A DNA stretch of 64,000 bases from Erodium maritimum (taxonomy: Eukaryota; Streptophyta; Magnoliopsida; Geraniales; Geraniaceae), in contig OY997590.1 in NCBI GenBank assembly GCA_963921825.1, positions 45,773,039 through 45,837,038 on the forward strand. The letters are read 5' to 3'. A program made the translations under genes and the position numbers. The notes below the pieces were generated by a model that ran no database searches, had not been told where the DNA came from, and saw only the letters and a list, made by a program, of their open reading frames with translations. This document shows positions 44,554-55,651 of this stretch, piece after piece. Each line of letters starts with the position of its first letter. The stretch's first letter is position 1.

Positions 44554-44799
44554 ATGGGGTATGTGGCGTCAGTGGGACCAGTCGCCTCAGAGAGGGGGAC
44601 GACATGTTTTACCTGCGGGAAGCGAGGCCACTTTCGTCGAGAGTGTCTGATGGGAGTAGGGCTCGCGGCGCTACCAGCGACCAGCCGGGCAGGCCTGGAT
44701 ACGGAGTCGAGAGCCGACGAGACCAGTTGTTTCCGATACGGCCGGGTCGGACACATTATGGCATGGTGCCGTGAGCCGTTTGGGGCAACGTCAGCGTAG
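44554..44799 (+). pseudogene. Outer Gypsy gag zinc knuckles
   Basis: Two knuckles: CFTCGKRGHFRREC (perfect C-x2-C-x4-H-x4-C) and CFRYGRVGHIMAWC, where the second Cys is Tyr. Zinc knuckles bind element RNA during packaging. The frame differs from the gag core before it, so at least one frameshift lies near 44540. Confidence 0.87.
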
Positions 44800-44955
44800 C
44801 GGCCGCAACAGTCGTATACCATACAATCGCCCAGAGGTCGCCCGCGTCAGAGCCAGCAGTCGAGGTTCTCACAGCCGTCCACGAGCGTGCCAGCTCCGAG
44901 ACAGCAGCAGGGATCTGGGTATCCAACAGACAGTGCGTCGGGTCAGAGGTAATAG

Positions 44956-45105
44956 GTGTCAGAGGGAAGAGTGTACGCAGTTACCGACTCACGGGCCCCA
45001 GGATCCACTACCTACCGCGAGACCTTTCAGGGTACGTATTTTATTTTATCATATGTGGGCGTTGTTCTAAATTTCGTGGACGAAATTCCTTTAAAGGGAG
45101 TAGAT
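44956..45105 (+). pseudogene. Truncated protease start and 3' end of the outer Gypsy
   Basis: RVYAVTDSRAPGSTTYRETF leads into FILSYVGVVL, the segment that precedes the D-T-G active site in related elements (compare RVYAVADARAERQYAGHEAI in the element at 49653). The frame then jumps straight to the conserved GTGGACGAAATTCCTTTAAA 3' motif and polypurine tract (about 45093-45105). All pol domains are missing between these two points. Confidence 0.85.
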
Positions 45106-48100
45106 TGTGAGAACCTCTCCCGGTCAACGTCACTCAAATCTGCGAAAAACAAGAAAATTTAAAAAATTTAAGCATACACTTAAATAAACCTAAGATTGAC
45201 CCCGAGGGTCATACCGGACTTAAGTTGACCCCGATATCGACCAAAGTGAGTTCCGGGGGACTCAGGGCAACTTTCTGATCAGTTTGGGAAATGTTGACTT
45301 TTCGCTGGAAAAGTCAACCGAGCGACGTTTTGGTCCATTCGAGGACTGTTTTTGATCCAAAAAGCTTAGCCGTCATCGCAGCGGTCTTAGTTGATCCGTT
45401 TCCTTGTAGCCCGTGAAGTTTCGTAATTTCTTGGAAAAAGTGCCAGTTCGGGGCCCGAAACGGCCGAATTTCGCGAATCTGATTGGAAAATATCTGGTAG
45501 ATATTTTTCCAAAAAGGTGTAGACCCACTTGCCACATGTCACCAATGTGGTGGTGTTAGGTTTATTGGACAAAACAAGACAAGACTACTTGATGGTTAGT
45601 TTGCTTTTTAAAGTGTTAGTTGTTATTTTTTTTAAATAAAACAAAAGGGAAAGAAGATGACATACAAGTTCATTTCAAAAAAAAAGGAGTTAGTTTTAGA
45701 AAAGAAGAGAGTTTTAGAGAGAGAAAGTGAGTTAGAAGAAGAGAGAAAAGGAGAGAAGAAAAGAGAAGGTTTGGTTAGGGTTTTGCCTCCTCTCGTTCAT
45801 CAAACCATTGGATCGTCTCAAAGATAGAAGAATCGAGTTCACACCGTCATTCTCTACGGTGAGCATCTAACCGATTTTCGTTTTAGTACGTTTGAAATTT
45901 AGGGTTTGAGTTTAAACGGTTTGATTAAGGTTGGGTTTTGTTTAAGATTGGTTTAAAGATGAATGGTTGAGGTTTGGGGTTCGTTAGGAACGTTTTGGGG
46001 CGAAAAGGAAATTTTCCTATTGTGGCCGTGTGGGGACCACATGCTCGGGTATCGGATTTTCGTGTTCGGGTGGTTTAGAACGTTCCCCAAGTAATTAATC
46101 TACAACCGGATCGAAATTTGGAATTAAATTGTGAAAGTTGTAATTGACGGGTTTAGAAACTTTAAACGCTAATTAAATGACTCGGAAGTAGGAATTCGAT
46201 TCCGTCGAGTGCCTAGGAATTCGATTCCGTCGAGTGCCTAATACCGTAGAAACGAAAACGGGAAGTTTCGGAGCCCCGGAAGGGCGTTTCCAAAACCCGA
46301 GCAGATTCGCCATGTCGGGCGAATTGGGCCTTTCCGGGTCCAATGTCGAGTAATTGGGGAGTTTGGGAGTGATCGACATTGTTGGGGTTACTTTTGGGCG
46401 TCAGGTTTATTAAAATTCAGTTTATGCCTGCAAGCTTAAAATCGTTTAAAATTGTGTTCTTGTTAGATCGTGCCGCTGACAGAGGAAAGGGAAGGCTATG
46501 CGAGTGACTGAGATCACGTCGGAGCCTAATTGTGCGCTTTTGGAGAAAGCATATGAGGTAGGGAAAAGTAGCCGGATCTCGGCCCTGACTAGGGAAAGTT
46601 AACAGTAGAAAGGCATGTGACACTTGGGTGTCGTGCGTTAAGTAAGTTTATCGAATATTGAAAGGGCAGGCGACACCGGGTGGTGTCGTATGGTACGGGA
46701 ACATATCGAACAATAGAAATGCATGTGGCACTTAGGAGTGTCGTAGGAGCAGTGAACGTTTTGATATTAGAATTATTGGAGGCATATGACCATGCCCGGA
46801 GGTTTATTGTGAAACTGTTGATATTAGATTTACTGGAGGCATATGACCATGCCCGGAAGTTGATTGTGAAACTGTTGATGTCAGAACTGCTGTAGGCATT
46901 GGTTATGCGCGGAGGTTGATTGTGTAATTTGTGTCTTGGGTGGCCGTGAGAGCCCGTATTACTATTGTGTCTTGGGTGGCCACGAGAGCCCGTATTACTA
47001 TTGTGTCTTGGGTGGCCATGAGAGCCCGTGTTTTTACTGTTGGTGTCTTGGGTGGCCATGAGTGCCCGTGGGGTTGTTGAGTCGTGAGTTATTTGTCGGT
47101 GTGTCATGGGAGGCCGTGAGCGCCCGTGGGGTTGTAGAGCCCGTGAGTTACTGTTGGTGTGTCTTGGGAGGCCGTGAGTGCCCGTGGGGTTGTTGAGCCC
47201 GTGAGTTAATGCTGGTGTGTCTTGGGAGGCCGTGAATGCCCATGGGGTTGTTGAGCCCGTGAGTTACTGTTGGTGTATCTTTGGAGGCCGTGAGTGCCCG
47301 TGGGGTTGCTGAGTCCGTGTTTTACTGTTGGTGTCTTGGGTGGCCATGAGTGCCTGTGGAGTGTTGAACCTGTGTTGTTGCTGTTTCTTGAACTTTGCTT
47401 GTGATTGTGATTGTGGTTACCTGAGGATGGAAACCCGACTTTGTGTCGTGGAAGTTGCATGGTGTGGCTAGCCTCCCGACTGGGATTGGGGGAAGCGGAG
47501 AGGTTGTGGGCTAGCCTCCCGACTGGGATCGGACGAAGGATTGCGAGGTTGGTGGTGTGGCTAGCCTCCCGACTGGGATCGGGGGAAGCGGAGAGGTTTT
47601 GGGCTAGCCTCCCGGCTGTGTGTCGGGAGGAGTTTCGTGGTTTGCGCGGGTGTGGCTAGTCACCCGACTGAGATCGGGGGTAGGGGAAAGGTTGTGAGCT
47701 AGCCTTCCGACTGAGATCGGGAGAAGTTGCGCGGCAGGTCGACCGCCTGACCTGACAGAGATCGGTAAAGGGCGAGAGAGATATGGGGTTACTGAGCAAC
47801 TGGCGTGCGATCCTTTTCGATCTTGTTTGGTGTGCGATCCTTTGTGATCTTGGGTGTTGCGTGGTTGTCTGTCGTGTCTTTGGAGGAGGTCGTCAATCGT
47901 TGAGTCGGGTCTACTTTACGTGTCCGAGTGTTGAGTCGGTTGAGGAAAGTATTAGTGTGTGTGTGTTAGTCGGGTTACTTGAGTTTGGGGATAGTGATCC
48001 CCGATGTTGAGTTGGTTGTTAGTGTTACCAGCATTGTCTGCTAAGTATGCCGTAGTCAGTCGGTTATCTATGGTGGTGAGCGAACGCTCACCCCTAGCTG

Positions 48101-48367
48101 CTTTTCCTACAGGTACCGGTCGTAGGTTGGACTAGGTGAGCTTCTGAAGCTTGAAGAGCTAGGAGCGGGATTCTGGGTTTACTTTTGAGTCTAGCGACGT
48201 ATACCTTGCTTTTTGTCCATTTGTTGGGAGGTACCTTTAAGTTGTAAATTATTATTTTTGATGAACAGATGGTGATTTTAAAGCGATTTATGTAAAAGGT
48301 TTCAAAATGTTTTATTGTTTTAGACGTTCGCGTCCTGAGTTCGGTTTACTGAAATTGGGGCGTGACA
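45106..48367 (+). repeat. Outer Gypsy 3' LTR (3262 bp)
   Basis: It starts TGTGAGAACCTCTCCCGG and ends TTGGGGCGTGACA. Relative to 30091-33080 it has several substitutions in the first 80 bases, a 17-bp local duplication (GGAATTCGATTCCGTCGAGT region at 46190-46230) and one extra unit set in the CTAGCC array. The two LTRs have diverged more than those of the 8995 Copia. Confidence 0.93.
46770..47720 (+). repeat. Minisatellite arrays in the outer 3' LTR
   Basis: Same three arrays as at 31700-32500: GGAGGCATATGACCATGCCC units, TCTTGGGTGGCCxTGAGxGC units (about nine) and CTAGCCTCCCGACTGGGATx units (five). Copy numbers differ between the two LTRs of the same element. Confidence 0.88.
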
Positions 48368-48800
48368 GGTTGTTTTTGCATGTCCACTACTCTTAAGATG
48401 TCTCCACTTGTCAAATTTAAAATCCCGTGTGTAGGCTTTTTGAAATATAAGATAGTGTGGTCATGTTTGGGAATAGTAAACATGCAAAACTAGAGAGAAG
48501 TTGTGGAGAAGAAAACGAGAGAGAAAGATGAAGAGTTCTTCCTTTTGTGCTAGCCCACAAACGATTTTGGGAATACTTGTTGGTGTGGATATATGAAGAG
48601 GAAGGATTCTTTCGGAGACGTCTCGACATCATCAAGCAGCAAAAACATTCTTGGTTCCCTGCCTCGAACCAGGCTCAAAATCGAGAGATAATCTCCTTGA
48701 TCTTTTCGTTTGTCAGTTTACTCGGAATTACATGGATTCAAAGGCTTTTTAGGGAATTTCATTTTTTCGCTACGTTTTTGCACACTAGAAATTCCTTCAG

Positions 48801-48812
48801 TGGTATCAGAGC
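48801..48812 (+). other. Second Copia primer binding site
   Basis: TGGTATCAGAGC follows the LTR end (CA at 48798-48799) after one base. It identifies 29041-48799 as a 5' LTR read on the plus strand. Confidence 0.9.
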
Positions 48813-49164
48813 CTCTTGTAATTCGTTTAAACTGATTATTCATGCTTGTTTGATGTATGAGTTTTCGGGTTTGAGTGCCTTTTGTTGTTGCATGTTTGAT
48901 TGTAGGACAAATCTGCATAATTTAAGCATGTTTGATAATTGGTTATACAACATGTGTTATAGTTATGAACTATGATAATATAGATTAAAATCTAACAGGT
49001 GTTACAGTTTTAAACTGTATAGTAATCTGCTATGAACTGGTGGATTATTTCATAATGTGACTGTGAAATGTTGAAGATGTTAGTACCGCACATACATAAA
49101 TGCTGGTAACAACCTTGTTCAGGTGCTCATGGCACACATACATAGGTGCCGGTAGCAATGATAT
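48813..49164 (+). other. Second Copia leader remnant
   Basis: T-rich leader sequence without a recognisable gag start. Repeated TGTTATAGTTATGAACTATG and TGTTACAGTTTTAAACTGTA segments lie near 48955-49020. Homology to a Copia body stops before the kinase fragment at 49165, so the rest of the element has been lost or replaced. Confidence 0.55.
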
Positions 49165-49640
49165 TGTAAATGCCTTTGTTAGAACCCTTAAAGTTGATTT
49201 CCAAAAAAGAGATGAGCACATACAAGCATCTACAAGCCTACACACTATCATGTCAAGTGGGATCTTGGCATCATGGTAATCGGCAAGCCACAAATAATTC
49301 AAAGTTAGAGAATCAACTAGTCTCTTACGATAATCCTTGTTCTAAAATTCCTTCACAATATTTATTGCATCAACAGATAGAGAAGGCCAAGGAGCTTCAT
49401 CAAAGGTTGGATCTGTCTTTGGGATGGCTCTAAAGATTACCGACTCTGTTCGGGGCCAAAATGGGCGACTTTCACCCAAAATAATATAAGCAATCACCCC
49501 GACATACCAAACATCATATTCAAGACCAAACTTGTGCTTCAAAATTCCAGGAGCATTGGTAATAATGTCATGAATTTTAACATAGTCCATGGTTTTGGAC
49601 AACCACAGTGAATCTTATATTATTAGCACCAACAACTGAA
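49165..49640 (-). pseudogene. CDPK-related kinase (CRK) pseudogene fragment
   Basis: Minus strand. It encodes the C-terminal lobe of a protein kinase: a segment equivalent to the activation-loop end (HDII...PGILKHKFGLEYD), then VWYVGVIAYIILGESRPFWP and RTESVIFRAI, DEAPWPSLSVDAINIVKEF, a TAG at 49342-49344, then NKDYRKRLVDSLTLNYLWL and DYHDAKIPLDMIVCRLVDAC followed by a weak SSL-x-KSTLRVLTKAF. This order matches plant CDPK-related kinases. The A-P-E motif is deleted to A-P and the expected G-S-A-Y-Y is gone. No introns are visible across the segment, so it may be a spliced copy captured by the adjacent retroelement; that is inference. Confidence 0.82.
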
Positions 49641-49647
49641 CTGGTGT

Positions 49648-49652
49648 AATAC
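49648..49652. repeat. Third Gypsy target-site duplication, left copy (ATACT)
   Basis: ATACT before the LTR at 49653 and again at 62214-62218 directly after the right LTR. This confirms a complete insertion. Confidence 0.95.
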
Positions 49653-52600
49653 TTGTCACGCCCCAAATCAGTTTTGACCGGATTCGAGACGCGACTCAAG
49701 TTGAAATAAATTAAAGAATAAACGATCGATAAAAGTGCTCGAATCTCATCAAAACTCATCAAAATAATCTAAGTAAATGTTCGAAATCCTCCATGAGTCA
49801 CATCTCGTAGAACAAGGTAAGATATAAAATGTTTAACAGAAAAGAGCAACATAAGTCCAAAACGAATCCCAAAAGGAACTGAAGCTCCCAAGCCTCACCC
49901 ACTCTAGACATCTGGTACTCCTGTAAAACAGTAAGAGAAACAAAGGGGATGAGCTTACGCTCAGTAGGAAAAATCTCAATAACTCCACCTTTAGATCAAT
50001 ACTTAAACTGTTCAAACGGATAGATAAAAGCATAATAATAAGATTAACCAAGTGGTACGAAGGAATAAATTATATAATCAAAGCAATATCACACCCTTGA
50101 AGATACTCGTAATTTGAAAGAATTCATAAAAGTTCCATAACGAAAAGATAAGAGTAAAATGGGAGAATTTAATATCATGCCAACCACTCGCTTTCTCAAG
50201 CCTCCGATCCATGGATAGATTCTGGGATCACCTCGGTTCCCATAATTCCGATCCACCAGAGTATCCATGTCATATCAGATTTTCCCTCGGTCCAAAGGAC
50301 GCACATGCGTTGGGGCACCGGAAACAATCCCAAATGGGCGCTTATCATAGGGATTCCCAGAAATGCCTCCAAAGGACCATAAGTCATAGGGAACCAAGGT
50401 AGTGCTCCACAGGGACGCACATCCTTGGGTGGAACCTTAGTAACCATCTCTCAAGAAGTAACCCAAATAATATCCCGCAAGATCTGCTCATAATCAATCT
50501 ATATCCCGCAGGATCTGCCTATAATTAATAAATATCCCGCAGGATCTGCCAATAATCAATAAATATCCCGCAGGATCTGCCAATAATCAATAAATATCCC
50601 GCAGGATCTGCCAATAACCAATATTTGTAGTATCCAGTAATCAAAGCCCTCAGGCTCCAATTCTCAACCAATATCTCACTGTATCTGTCAAACTCCACCT
50701 TTACCACGACACCGGATTACCCCCCCCCCCCCCCCCCGGTGTCGTACCGAACCAAACAAGCAATGCAAACAAGAATAAGAATAGGGAAAACACCAGAACT
50801 GGGTTACCAATCAACACTCATCAAGTCACCCTTTCATCACAACAAGACAACCAATGCACTCCATACTTACCGTATACTTATCTGTCACGAACCAATGGTA
50901 CATCGATCACTTGATTGTACCCCGTGGCACAACCAGTCATACTCGATCATCCGTGCAATCAACAATTATATCAACATAAACACTCAATCAACCAATTATG
51001 CATTCAACCAGTCAATCATCATGTGAACGAACCATTTAGCATTCAATCATACAAGCTAATCTAGTTTCATTAGACTCTTAAGTTAACCTAGTGATTAGCA
51101 ACCAAGCATGTGAACCTAGCACACAACTAATCCGAGGGCTCTTCACAGCCTCTCTACCAGTAAATCAATTTCCCAAGTATTGAAAGCACACTACACTTAT
51201 TGTCGTTATCCTAAGCATGCATACTAGACTCATCCATTTATTAGTAATTGAAATACTATTGGTCTAGTTATTCGCATCCTATAGGCAATTCTAGGACCTT
51301 TCCGATTTTATTATCCTAATCATGCATACTAAGCGTTAATTAAGAAATTAAGACTTTCCCTACCTCGAGGTCTTCCTCTCAACACTCTGATGTCACAAAC
51401 GATAGTCACCACACCGTTCTTTACACGGGTACCGGCAAGGTCTTCGTTCTCCTAACTCGTGTCCACGATCTTTCTTCTTTCCTAGCTCGGTCGCACGGTC
51501 TTGGACCACAATAAGACCAAAATTAGTAACTCTTGATGTGCTCTTCTCTCCCAAAATATAGATAGTACTCAAGTGATGGAAATAAGGTGTTAAGTCATGA
51601 TTTAGGGATCAAAATGGACTAAAAGGAGGGTTTTCAAGATCTGGAAATCTGATCCGGTAGTAAGCCCGTCCCGTAGCACAAGCCGTGTCGGAACCTGGCA
51701 CTGACCGTATCACAGACCGGCCTGGAAACCAGCACGGACCGTGAGAGTTGCGACAGACTGGCCCAGAGTCAGACACGGACCGTATGAGGTACCGTGCCAG
51801 AATCCCGTCCGTTCCGTGCCGCATACTATGCCGGTACCTGAGCCGTTCCGTGCGGCCTGCCATGCCGGCACATGGCCCGGTCCGGGTCGCCTACCGTGCC
51901 GAACCAGATCAGATTCTTCCCCTTCTTCCCCAACTCAAATCCTACGAAAATCCATAACCAAACTCCATTTTTAACCATTTCCAGCTCCCAAAACCATCAA
52001 ATACCTCCAAAGCTCCTCTACCCATGGTAGGAATCACCAAATAAACACGGTTCCAAGGACTTTCCATATCATGATCAAATCAAAAACTCCCAAAAGTTCA
52101 TCCAACAACTACACCCTCAAAAGGGTTCATCAAAGCTTCAACAAGAACACAAACTACACCTCCTACTTCACTACTTCTTCTCCAAATAGCCAAAACCAAG
52201 CTAGTTGAACAATTTCAAGCCAAAATCCACAAAAACCCAAGAGATGAGAGTAGATGAAATGAAGAGTTGAGAGTATCCATACCTCTAGGAGAATGTGTTG
52301 ATGAAGATGAAGGTATTTTGGAGAGGATTTGGGTGGAGATTGGCACAAAAGGTCTCTCTTTTTTCTTGCTTTTTCTTCAAGCCACAATGGGAGCTTCAAG
52401 CTCTTCCTCCTCTCACAATTTTCGGCCAACACTAGAGAAAATGAATTGAATTTGTGTCATCTAATGCCTTAAAAGACCTAGAGGTGTAAGAAGACCAAAA
52501 ACCCTTTAGTTCTTATCCCTTAAATGGACAACTAGTGAGGGTAGAGATGACATTTGAGCCTCTTTCCTCTCCTCCAAGCTATTAGTGACACTTGGCATAG

Positions 52601-52878
52601 TGGGGACCACTCTCTTCCATTTAAAATCTAGCAGTCCAAAATTAATTGTTTTGACTCGATAAAAAGCTCGGTTTTGACCAATTTTGACTTCCTTCAATAT
52701 TATACTCAAATGAATGGAAACGACCCAATTAAGCCAACCGTGATGACGGCTAAGCTTTTTGGACCCCGGAAAAGCCCTGAGTGACCTCCTGAGTCCTTAG
52801 TTGACTTTTCCGGTAGAAAGTCAAACTTGTCTTAAGAGTCACCGGTTCGACCGGGATCGACTGGGAGCGGTTCTTACA
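49653..52878 (-). repeat. Third Gypsy 3' LTR (3226 bp)
   Basis: It starts TGTCACGCCCCAAATCAG and ends GGAGCGGTTCTTACA (plus sense). It contains a five-unit ~31-bp array (50469-50620), a C18 run (50720-50737), and a GC-rich stretch of overlapping CACGGACCGT/ACGGTxCCGTGCC motifs (about 51660-51900). Confidence 0.95.
50469..50620. repeat. 31-bp tandem array in the 3' LTR
   Basis: Five units built on ATATCCCGCAGGATCTGCC with AATAATCAATAA spacers; the same array is at 59810-59960 in the partner LTR with small differences. CCCGCAGGATCTGC recurs every 31 bases. Confidence 0.9.
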
Positions 52879-52891
52879 ATCTACCCCCCTT
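52879..52891 (-). other. Third Gypsy polypurine tract
   Basis: Minus strand AAGGGGGGTAGAT directly before TGTAAGAACC of the 3' LTR, the same tract as in the two other Gypsy elements. Confidence 0.9.
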
Positions 52892-52930
52892 AAAAGAATT
52901 TCGTCCTCGAAGTTTAAAAGCACGCATACC

Positions 52931-54784
52931 TCAATGAGCGAACAAGTGGGGGTACTTCTCTCGGATCTCGTCCTCTCGTTCCCAGGTCGAGTCAACTCCC
53001 TGATGCCTCCACTGTACTCGTACCAAAGGTATGGTAGTCTTCCTCAGGACCTTCCCTCCTATATCCACAATCTTAATGGGCTGCTCCTCATAAGAGACAT
53101 CATCTGCTACCTCAATATCTGCCCACCCGATAACATGCGAGGGATCTGTCGTGTACATCCGCAGTTGGGATACATGGAAAATGTTATGCACGTTCCCAAG
53201 ATGCGGTGGCAAGGCTAATCGATAAGCTACAGCTCCAATCCTCTCTAAGACCTCAAATGGTCCAATGAAGCGCGGGGATAGCTTTCCTCCACCGCGGTTG
53301 AACCGTAGCAGGCCCTTCTTCGGGCTCACCCTCAGAAATACGTGGTCTCCGACCAGGAACTCAAGCGGCCTACGCCGTCGGTCTGCATAACTCTTCTGAC
53401 GAATCTGTGCGGTCTTCAACCGCTCTCTGATCAATGTGACCTTCTCTGTTGTCTCTCTGACCATGTCTGGTCCAAGTAAGTTCCGGTCCCCTACTTCAGC
53501 CCAACACACCGGCGACCTACACGGTATGCCGTACAAAGCCTCAAATGGTGCCATACCAATGCTGGACTGATAACTGTTATTGTAAGCGAACTCTGCCAAA
53601 GGTAGATGATCCTCCCATGATCCCTGAAAGTCAAGCACACAAGCTCGAAGCATGTCTTCTAAAATCTGAATGGTGCGCTCTGACTGTCCATCTGTCTCGG
53701 GATGGTAAGCTGTACTCAACAGTACCTCAGTCCCCAAAGCCTTCTGTAGGCTCTTCCAGAATCTGGATGTGAAACGAGGGTCCCTATCAGATACCACTGA
53801 CACCGGTACTCCATGTAGACGAATAATCTCCCTAACATACAACCGTCCCAACACGTCCACAGTATCCGTCATCCTCATGGCTAGAAAATGTGCCGACTTG
53901 GTCAGTCGATCAACCACGACCCAAATAGCATCATGCCCCTTGGACGACCTCGGTACTCCACTCACAAAATCCATGGTCACATGTTCCCACTTCCACTCTG
54001 AAACTGGAAGAGGCTGTAGTAAGCCAGCGGGACGCTGATGCTCCGCCTTCACCTGCTGACAGGTAAGGCACCTTGAAACGAAAACTGCGACTGCCTTGCG
54101 CATTCCCCTCCACCAGAAATGTCGTCTGATGTCTCTATACATCTTGGTGCCACCGGGGTGCACTACAAGCCAGGAGTGGTGACACTCTCTCAACACGGTG
54201 TCCCTACATCCTCGGGGTACAAATAACCGTCCTCTAAAACGAAGACCTTGATCTGCACTCAACTCCCAATCATCGATCTTCTCACCGTCTGCCAATCTCT
54301 CACGAATTCCCGTCGCCTCAACATCCTCGGCCTGTGCCTCTAGCACCCGAGTAACCAAAGTGGGTTGAGCCACCAATGCACATAAAGTCATACCATTCGT
54401 GATCTCCTCAAGCTCAAGTCTGAAAGAGCTTAACTCCTCTAGCATGTTCCACTCTCGCACTGCCATGCTGGCCACGCAATGAGTTGACTTCCTGCTCAGA
54501 GCATCCGCGACGACGTTCGCCTTGCCCAGATGATAGAGCAGCTCGAAGTCATACTCCTCAAGCAACTCCATCCATCGCCTTTGGCGCATGTTCAGATCAC
54601 GCTGAGAGAAGATATACTTGAGGCTCTTGTGGTCCGAGAACACTCTAAACTGTTCACCATACAGATAGTGTCTCCAACTCTTCAATGCAAATACTACTGC
54701 TGCTAGCTCGAGATCATGGGTCGGGTAGTTGCGCTCGTGTACCTTCAATTGCCGTGAGCCGTAGGAAACTACCTTCCCGGACTA
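52931..54784 (-). pseudogene. Gypsy RNase H, integrase and chromodomain-like tail
   Basis: The open part from 54748 is 605 codons. RNase H: residues 1-95, with E14, [10 protein letters not shown] (D39) and ADALSR (D82). Integrase: zinc-binding HHCC (H191, H197, C227, C230, in [13 protein letters not shown] and SRCLTC), then the catalytic core with HVTMDFVSG (D260), VVSDRDPRF (D321) and GQSERTIQ (E357), so the D-D-E triad is intact. C-terminal: [10 protein letters not shown] and FHVSQLR, then a chromodomain-like end [16 protein letters not shown] with [16 protein letters not shown]. It stops naturally at 52931. It is separated from RT by the TAG at 54782-54784 in the same frame; without that stop this part would look functional. 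Confidence 0.94.
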
Positions 54785-55651
54785 CATCAAAACATAACCA
54801 AGTCCCTCGCCTGAGGCGTCACAATAAACGTCATAGCCCACTCCTCGCTCCGGAACAATCAACACGGGAGCAGTGGTCAGACGAGCCTTTAGCTCTGAGA
54901 ACGAATGCTCACACTCACTAGTCCAAAGGAACTCTGCTCCTTTCCGAGTCAAAGCTGTCATAGGTGCAGCCAAACGTGAGAAGTCCTGAACAAAGCGTCG
55001 ATAATAACCGGCCAACCCCAGAAAACTACGGATCTCAAACACGTTCTTGGGCCTTGCCCACTTTGAAACTGCCTCGACCTTCGCTGGATCGACTAAGACG
55101 CCATCTCTGGACACCACATGTCCAAGGAGTTTCACCTCTGCGAGCCAGAACTCGCACTTCTCTAGGTTCCCATACAGCTGATGGTCACGTAACAAGGTCA
55201 GAACCACTCTCAAGTGCCCTTCGTGTGCCTCTTCACTAGGCGAGTAAATCAAGATGTCGTCAACGAAAACTACGACGAACTGGTCCAAGTACGGTCTGAA
55301 AATGCCGTTCATCAAATCCATGAAGGCTGCTGGCGCGTTCGTCAGCCCGAACGGCATCACTAGAAACTCAAAGTGTCCGTACCGTGTCCGGAATGCGGTC
55401 TTCTCTACATCCTCCTTTCGGACTCTCAACTGGTAGTAGCCTGATCTTAGATCAATCTTGGAGAAACATGTCGCTCCTCTCAGTTGATCGAACAGGTCAT
55501 CGATCCTCGGCATCGGGTAGCGGTTCTTCACCGTCACCTGGTTTAGCTTCCGATAGTCGACGCACATCCTCAAGGCGCCACCCTTCTTCTTCACGAAGAG
55601 GGCGGGTGCTCCCCACGGTGAGACACTAGGGCGGATGAAACCCTTCTCCTA
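54782..55651 (-). pseudogene. Gypsy reverse transcriptase
   Basis: In the pro-pol frame. From 55594: [24 protein letters not shown] [13 protein letters not shown], then [35 protein letters not shown], and the catalytic [11 protein letters not shown] (F-V-D-D at residues 110-113), LGHVVSRDG and [16 protein letters not shown]. The end carries the first RNase H Asp ([14 protein letters not shown]). Framed by TAG at 55649-55651 upstream and TAG at 54782-54784 downstream, both in frame. All RT motifs I can see are intact. Confidence 0.94.

Larger units (their letters stand above)
30091..48367 (+). mobile_element. Outer Gypsy LTR retrotransposon, gag-only, carrying a nested Gypsy
   Basis: Plus orientation. 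5' LTR 30091-33080, PBS 33084-33094, gag from 34243, 3' LTR 45106-48367 with a polypurine tract just before it, target duplication GGTTG. The inner Gypsy (34477-43790) was inserted into gag. With it removed, the internal region is only about 2.7 kb and contains gag, one good zinc knuckle and the first codons of the protease segment, then goes straight to the 3' end. RT, RNase H, integrase and chromodomain are absent. Such elements (cf. gag-carrying non-autonomous Gypsy families) depend on a related full-length element. LTR sequence and the gag place it in the same chromovirus group as 49653-62213. Confidence 0.93.
29041..48799 (+). repeat. Second Copia: 5' LTR, split by the nested Gypsy elements
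   Basis: The LTR runs from TGTTGGTTTTATGCCC at 29041 to 30090 and resumes at 48373-48799, ending AATTCCTTCA directly before a PBS. With the Gypsy insertion and one copy of its duplication removed it is about 1477 bp. The style of the left part (short-range AT-rich, no ORF) and the TG...CA ends fit a plant Copia LTR. No matching 3' LTR lies in the window, and no gag or pol follows the PBS, so the element is a truncated remnant. Confidence 0.82.

Noticed and set aside
31700..47720. Regularly spaced repeats resembling a CRISPR array
   Set aside because: Units are directly adjoining or share their spacers, lie in Gypsy LTRs of a plant genome, and no cas genes are near.
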